64,000 bases of DNA, taken from assembly GCA_020650975.1 (NCBI GenBank), contig JAIPMN010000179.1, positions 1-64,000 of the forward strand, written 5' to 3'. Every line of letters begins with the position of its first letter. Positions within the stretch are counted from its first letter, which is position 1. The translations under genes and the position numbers were made by a program. This DNA comes from Apostichopus californicus. Lineage: Eukaryota > Echinodermata > Holothuroidea > Aspidochirotida > Stichopodidae. Under the pieces are notes generated by a model that saw nothing but the letters and a program-made list of their open reading frames with translations, was not told the DNA's origin and did no database searches. Positions 55,701 through 61,700 of the stretch are shown one piece after another.

Positions 55701-58700
55701 AAATAAATGAAATGAAATAAGTGGACAGAAGAAGAGTTACAAATTATTACAGCATTGGTACTTTAAAATGTAGGATACAACTGATCTATCTGTCTGTCTG
55801 TCCCTCTGTCTATCTGTCTGTCTATCTATCTACAGTATCTAACTGCACATAATTAGTACGAAATAAGTTGCAATATTAAAAATTGTGCACAAAGATGGAA
55901 ACAGTTCCTCTTGGATAGGACCACTCGAACAGCAAATCAAATGACTAAAAGCAGATCTCCTCTTTTATTTATTTTTACTGATAAGCAATTTTTGTCAACC
56001 ATCAACAAACCTGCACTACTGACTTAGAAATGTTCCTGGATGTTTATATTGGAATGATGTTTAAAGGGACCATAAAAACCTCAAATGGAAGGAATGCCAT
56101 TGAATATAAAATTTACACAAAAAGTATCGGGAGCGGCAATATTCTACAAGTCAGATCAACTTCCATAGATTAATATTAACCTTATCTTGGTAACATAAAT
56201 CACCAGTTGGTTTAATCTTCTGATGAGTTACACTCAGTACATTTGGCAAGATTTTTGACACAACACAAAAAAAGTTACCTAAATCATTTGATGCTCAGTT
56301 CGTGTAGCAAAGGCAACTACCTAAGCTACAATATTTTTGATTTATTGCAATCACAAGCAGTTGTAACAGAGCAAAATGTTGCACAAACCATCTAATCTCA
56401 AGTTGCTCAACTAAAGCTACTGACGGCTATGTCTCCATGGAGAAACTTTGCTAGGAAGATTAACAAAATTTAAACTGTCTCCCACTCAATAAAATTTAGA
56501 TGAGGTATTTTCCATTTTGGTTTTTGGATCAGTGGGTATTACGGATGATTAAAACTAGTGCATATTTTATCTAAAAAATAAAAGTTCAAATTTGCAACCT
56601 GCTTTCTCATCTTTTATTAAGTCTCTTGATAGAGATGAATAAATTTGATGGAAGTTATTGGTTGCAGGGACTAACATTGTGAAGAAGCATAGAGTTATAG
56701 GATATGTACAGTACATCAAAAGTGAGACACGCTGCTGTTTGAAGCTAACGACTGAATTAGTGCATTGTGCTTTCCGTTCCAATAATTCTTCATCCCTTTG
56801 TGAAAGCAAATTCCCAAAGCTTTCCCAAGAAACCAACAAGGTGTGAGCTTAAGGGATTCAAAACGTATAGGTATAGGCCTAGAAATACTTCCAGACTATT
56901 TTTTCAACCTTCAAGTAAACTGTCCGCCTCTCATGCATAACTATTCCCAGTCTCCATCCCTTCATCTTCTCCGTCTTATTTCATATTTATAAAGAAGACG
57001 AATACGGCTGCTACGATGAAGCCCTTCAGTGTGCGTCTCCAATTTCATCTAATTTGTATTCTTTTTGAATGGTTGTCATTTTCCAATTCATCTCAATCTC
57101 TCAAACCCATGGAAAGGTTTGTCTCAAATTTCAATAAACTTAAGGGAGGATGAAGGTTGTCATTTTCCTTCAATTGCAATCGCCATTTTGCTGCTATGTA
57201 GAATAATGACCACTGCAAGTGGTTTCGGGGCATCGATAAAAACATTCCAAAGTCAAAAATTCCATTTCATATTACTGTAAATGTCATGTCTTGGACAAGT
57301 CGATACATATTCTTTAACATTTCCCTGAATAATTCATTTCTTGCAGAAAACTTTAAGGGTAACTGAAAAACAAAAGGAGAATACACTTATCTGGATCAGT
57401 TTGTCTTGGCGATTGACATGCCTACTTGCGGCTGTCTTATAGGTACAATTTGCTTTCGATGACAAAAACCACAATGGCAGATGACTTTCATTATTACAGA
57501 CATCTCCTTGGTACGTTAATTCTCACCTTTTCTTCCATCCATGCACCCATACACCCCCCTCCCTCCAAGGGACCAAGAAGGAATGTTCACCTAGCCCAGA
57601 CACAAGATAAGATAGGGAGTATCACCAATGATCGTCGGAGTTGAGGGTCAGAAATAGTTTGTGTATTTTCCCCAAGATTGTGCTTCTCAAACTTGTTCTC
57701 ACCGTCTTGATAGTGTATGTATAATGTAAGTCAGATTAATGTTGACATACCATTTTGGATTTTATTAACCCTTCTTTGCCTAATTGCCTCCATCCACAGA
57801 ACCCCCAAAATTTATCAGTGCACAGGATTCATTTCAATCTTAGAAAATCGTCTTTTCTATATCTGCTACATTTACTGTATATTGATATGACTGAAATACC
57901 AAGTTTATCCATTTCAAACAGACAATGAAATCAGCTCCTTAGTGGCACCCCACAAAACAGTAGGAAAAACAAAAGAATTTTTCTCTCCTTCTCTGTATTA
58001 AACTTTCTGTCACATGCATATACATGTAAGACATCACTGAAGGAAATTGCTGCAATCCCTTACAACAAAATTGTGAACACTGTGATTGTCAGCTGTCAAC
58101 AGCGTCAAGGTTGCATGGAAAATCCTTCATGTCCAACTTAATTTTGAGGCAAATACCCTCGATTTAATGAATTTACCTCATGTTTATTTCAACAATGAGT
58201 ACACAGCTGCTGATAAAGCCCAACTTGGGACAAATGGTAAGAAATCAACAGATATGCTTGTACATCAAAGAAAAAGCTATTCAACCCTGAAGAGTGAAAT
58301 TCCTGCCAAATGGCTCACCTTCAGGTCCGTTGCCTGATCATGAGCAACAACCTGAAACTTACTAATTAACACGTCACGACAGTAAGCAAGCAAATCATAC
58401 CCAGTCAGCAATAGCCATATAGAAATAGCTTACTCAAAATTTAACTTTTTTTTTAATCACATGACAATCAGACTTCCCACCTTTAAAAAGAAAATAAATA
58501 AATTAAAATTCCAGTCAACCAAGGGTGGCTTAGAGCATTAGTAAAGAAGCTATCCTTCTTTTCACATTCCATGATACCTGGTGAGGAACCCTGTCAGTCA
58601 TCCCACCAGGGAATGGACTATTTCATAAAACCTCACCGCCTAAGATGCCCTTTTCCACTGAGCCGATTATCAGACGGACTTCTTTGAACTTGCTTCAAGT

Positions 58701-61700
58701 CTTCACACCATCAGGTTAAACAAACAGACATGCTCTCTTGGCCACCCTCACGCCTTAGGGGTGGAGGCTAATTGCCACCCTGAGAAATCTTTTCCCAACT
58801 GGTCTTTCCCAATATTTTGTAATGAAAATATCAAATACCATATTTCCTAAGGATTCCTACCATCTTTCGTCGTCTATGGGTCGTTTTCATTAGCTAGCTG
58901 GTCCTTGGCTTGATTGATGATCTACAGAATAAGCTAAGACAGATGCTGAGCACTTCCATGTTTTCATAATCGGCTTTTCTTCAAATCGTATCGCCTCGGT
59001 GACAGGAAGCTTCATTTTGTTTTTTCTTCTTTTTATCGCCCCTCCTTTTGAGGCATGAATAGGGACTAATTTCTTCATTAAGTTTTTTTATAAAATTTTG
59101 AGTTGTATGTTTGTACAGCTTGCATAAAATCTCATTTCATACATCTTTTGCACCAGTAGTTGATATCATATCATGGCCGTATGTCATCCTTGGTGAGATG
59201 GAAATCTTTGATAAGAGCAACAACAATATCTATGCTGTACATCAATACTTAATTGCTTAATTTCAACAAATGTCAACAAAACACTGCTCTCAAAGAATGC
59301 ATTTGTAAGGCAGTTATTGTTACAACACAATACGGAGCTACACATGTTAGCTTGAAGAGGACATAATAGCTGGGTTTTGTTTTTCCTTTAAGATGTTCCT
59401 TCTTGGGGCAATTTCTTACGGTCGTCAGAACTGGCCCCAAATTTCAAAACTGACCTTAAAAGTGACCATGCATATGTGAAATGCATATGTTGATTGGGAC
59501 AGGTCAGGAGAGTGTGTGATAAATCATGTTTACTCATGGTCACACAGGCAACAATCAATGTATCCTTCCCCCCTCCCTCCCCCCCCCCACCCAGTTATAC
59601 TCACATAATCTCAACAGTCACACTAACATACACTTGCAATGAACTTAATTTGTTCACAGTGTTGTTCCTTATTTAAATGTTGATAGCTCAGGAACTATTA
59701 AGTGAGAAAGTCTTTGAAATAGTTTAACCAACTATGCTACTTTCAAAACCATAAATAACAAACATATATCATATATCATTTTTGAGGAACCAAAACTTCA
59801 CCAACATCGAAAGGGAAATTCATGAACAGAACAAGATCAAAGACTGCTGCATAGATGTAGGGCAAGCAGAAAGTTGACTAGAAAATATTGATCAATTTTA
59901 TTAATATTGTCACTTTTGAAGAGCACGCTTAGTGCAACCCCGTCAAAACCATTCATTACTGGGTTCTCTATTTCAAAAAAGATTTATATTGCTCTATAAT
60001 ATGTGTCTTGTCAGCAAAACTGTTTAAAGCCCGGGATGACTATCAATCCTGAAGGCAGTAAAATAGCCAAGTCTATAACTAAAACAAAACATTGTTACTG
60101 AAAGACTCTTCCACTGATAATTGTTTCGAGAGATAGAGATGGAGTATGCCTTTAAAGGCAGAGGTGTTACTGTTTGAAGGGGATGACTATCAATCCTGAA
60201 GTTGCAGTAACATAGCCAAGTCTATAACTAAAACAAAACATGGTTACTGAAAGACTCTTCCACTGATAATTGTTTCGAGAGAGAGATGGAGTATGCCTTT
60301 AAAGGCAGAGGTGTGTCGGCCTCCTCCTCAGATCTACCACCGATGTGTATATATACCATAATAATTTATTTGGAAACTATTTCTACCGTCAGCTGTCCCT
60401 CACCTGCTTCCGGGGAGAAATTACCCAAAAAACTGCTAAACACAGAGTGCTACTGATTAGGTTCTTGTTCTCCTTCTTAACAAGATCAAAGACTGTTGCA
60501 TAGATGTAGGCCAAGCAATCCCAGGATGTCACAACCCCATGCGAGGATTCCAGGCTTGATTTGTATTGTTTTAAGCAATGCTAACTTTAAAGCGAAGCAG
60601 GCCACTTTGGAAAAAATCTTTACATCTGCTATCCATCTGCTAGTATTGAAGTTATGATCTGATATTATTGCATATGTAGGTTAAATAGAAAGTAAGAGAG
60701 GGAGATAATTGCTTTCATACAATTCCGGACCTCCACGCAACAAGTTAGGAGCAGCTGTTTTCATAAATTGTGTCTTATACCGAGAAGTATCATCTTGGAT
60801 ATAAATTACCAAATTGTTGCGGAGGGATTTGCCTGCCTTCTACTTGTTAACCGCAGGACAGAAACAGTTCAAACATTGTTGAAACAATAACATTTATAAA
60901 CTATATATACTACACTGTCACAAAGAAACTGTATTCCTTTAATCTCCTCCTCCTCCTCCTCAGCAGATAAAAACAACACTTCTTGGCACTAGCTTAGCAA
61001 CTGAGGTAAAATGATAGTGAGTAGTTTTCTACTTTTTTCAAACTTCAACAACCAGAGATCCCCTTCTGATGGGCTATAAAGACACATCCATAGGAACATC
61101 TGGCAGGTTAAATCTTTATTCCTAGTAGATCAGTTCATTGTACTGTGACTCTCAATTTAGATGAAACAATACCACAGAAGTTACAATGTCAGACCTTTCA
61201 AAGGAACTGTTGTTTTGACTAGAGAAATGTCGCAGAGAGAAAAAAAAGATGTGGCATTTAAGCTACCTTCTTCACAGCCTCTGGGATCTTTCAAATTACA
61301 GGCTTAGGACATCTGCTGAACAATGCTTGTTCAGTTTGGTTGGCAAGTTTTTCCAAACCTACCATGTTTGACTTTGAATAAGTAGATATTTAACACCATG
61401 ACACCCTCCTCCTGGATTTTGTCTTCACTAGATGAAAGTTAGTTTCATAATAAGTGAGTAATAGTGAATTTTGATTCAAACAAAATGACAGTATTTTGCA
61501 GAGTAACTTTATAACTAAAGGTTTGCTGATGGTAAGATTACCTGTCAAGGGCTAAAATTTCTCAGCCAATCAAATTCTGATGGGGTCTTTGCAAAATTTT
61601 GCCAGCACATACTTGATCAATATTTTATAGTAATTGAACTTCTTGAAGAAAATCCTACTTTTTTTTTCTTTCTTTTATTTGAACTAACCTTTCAGTAGGA

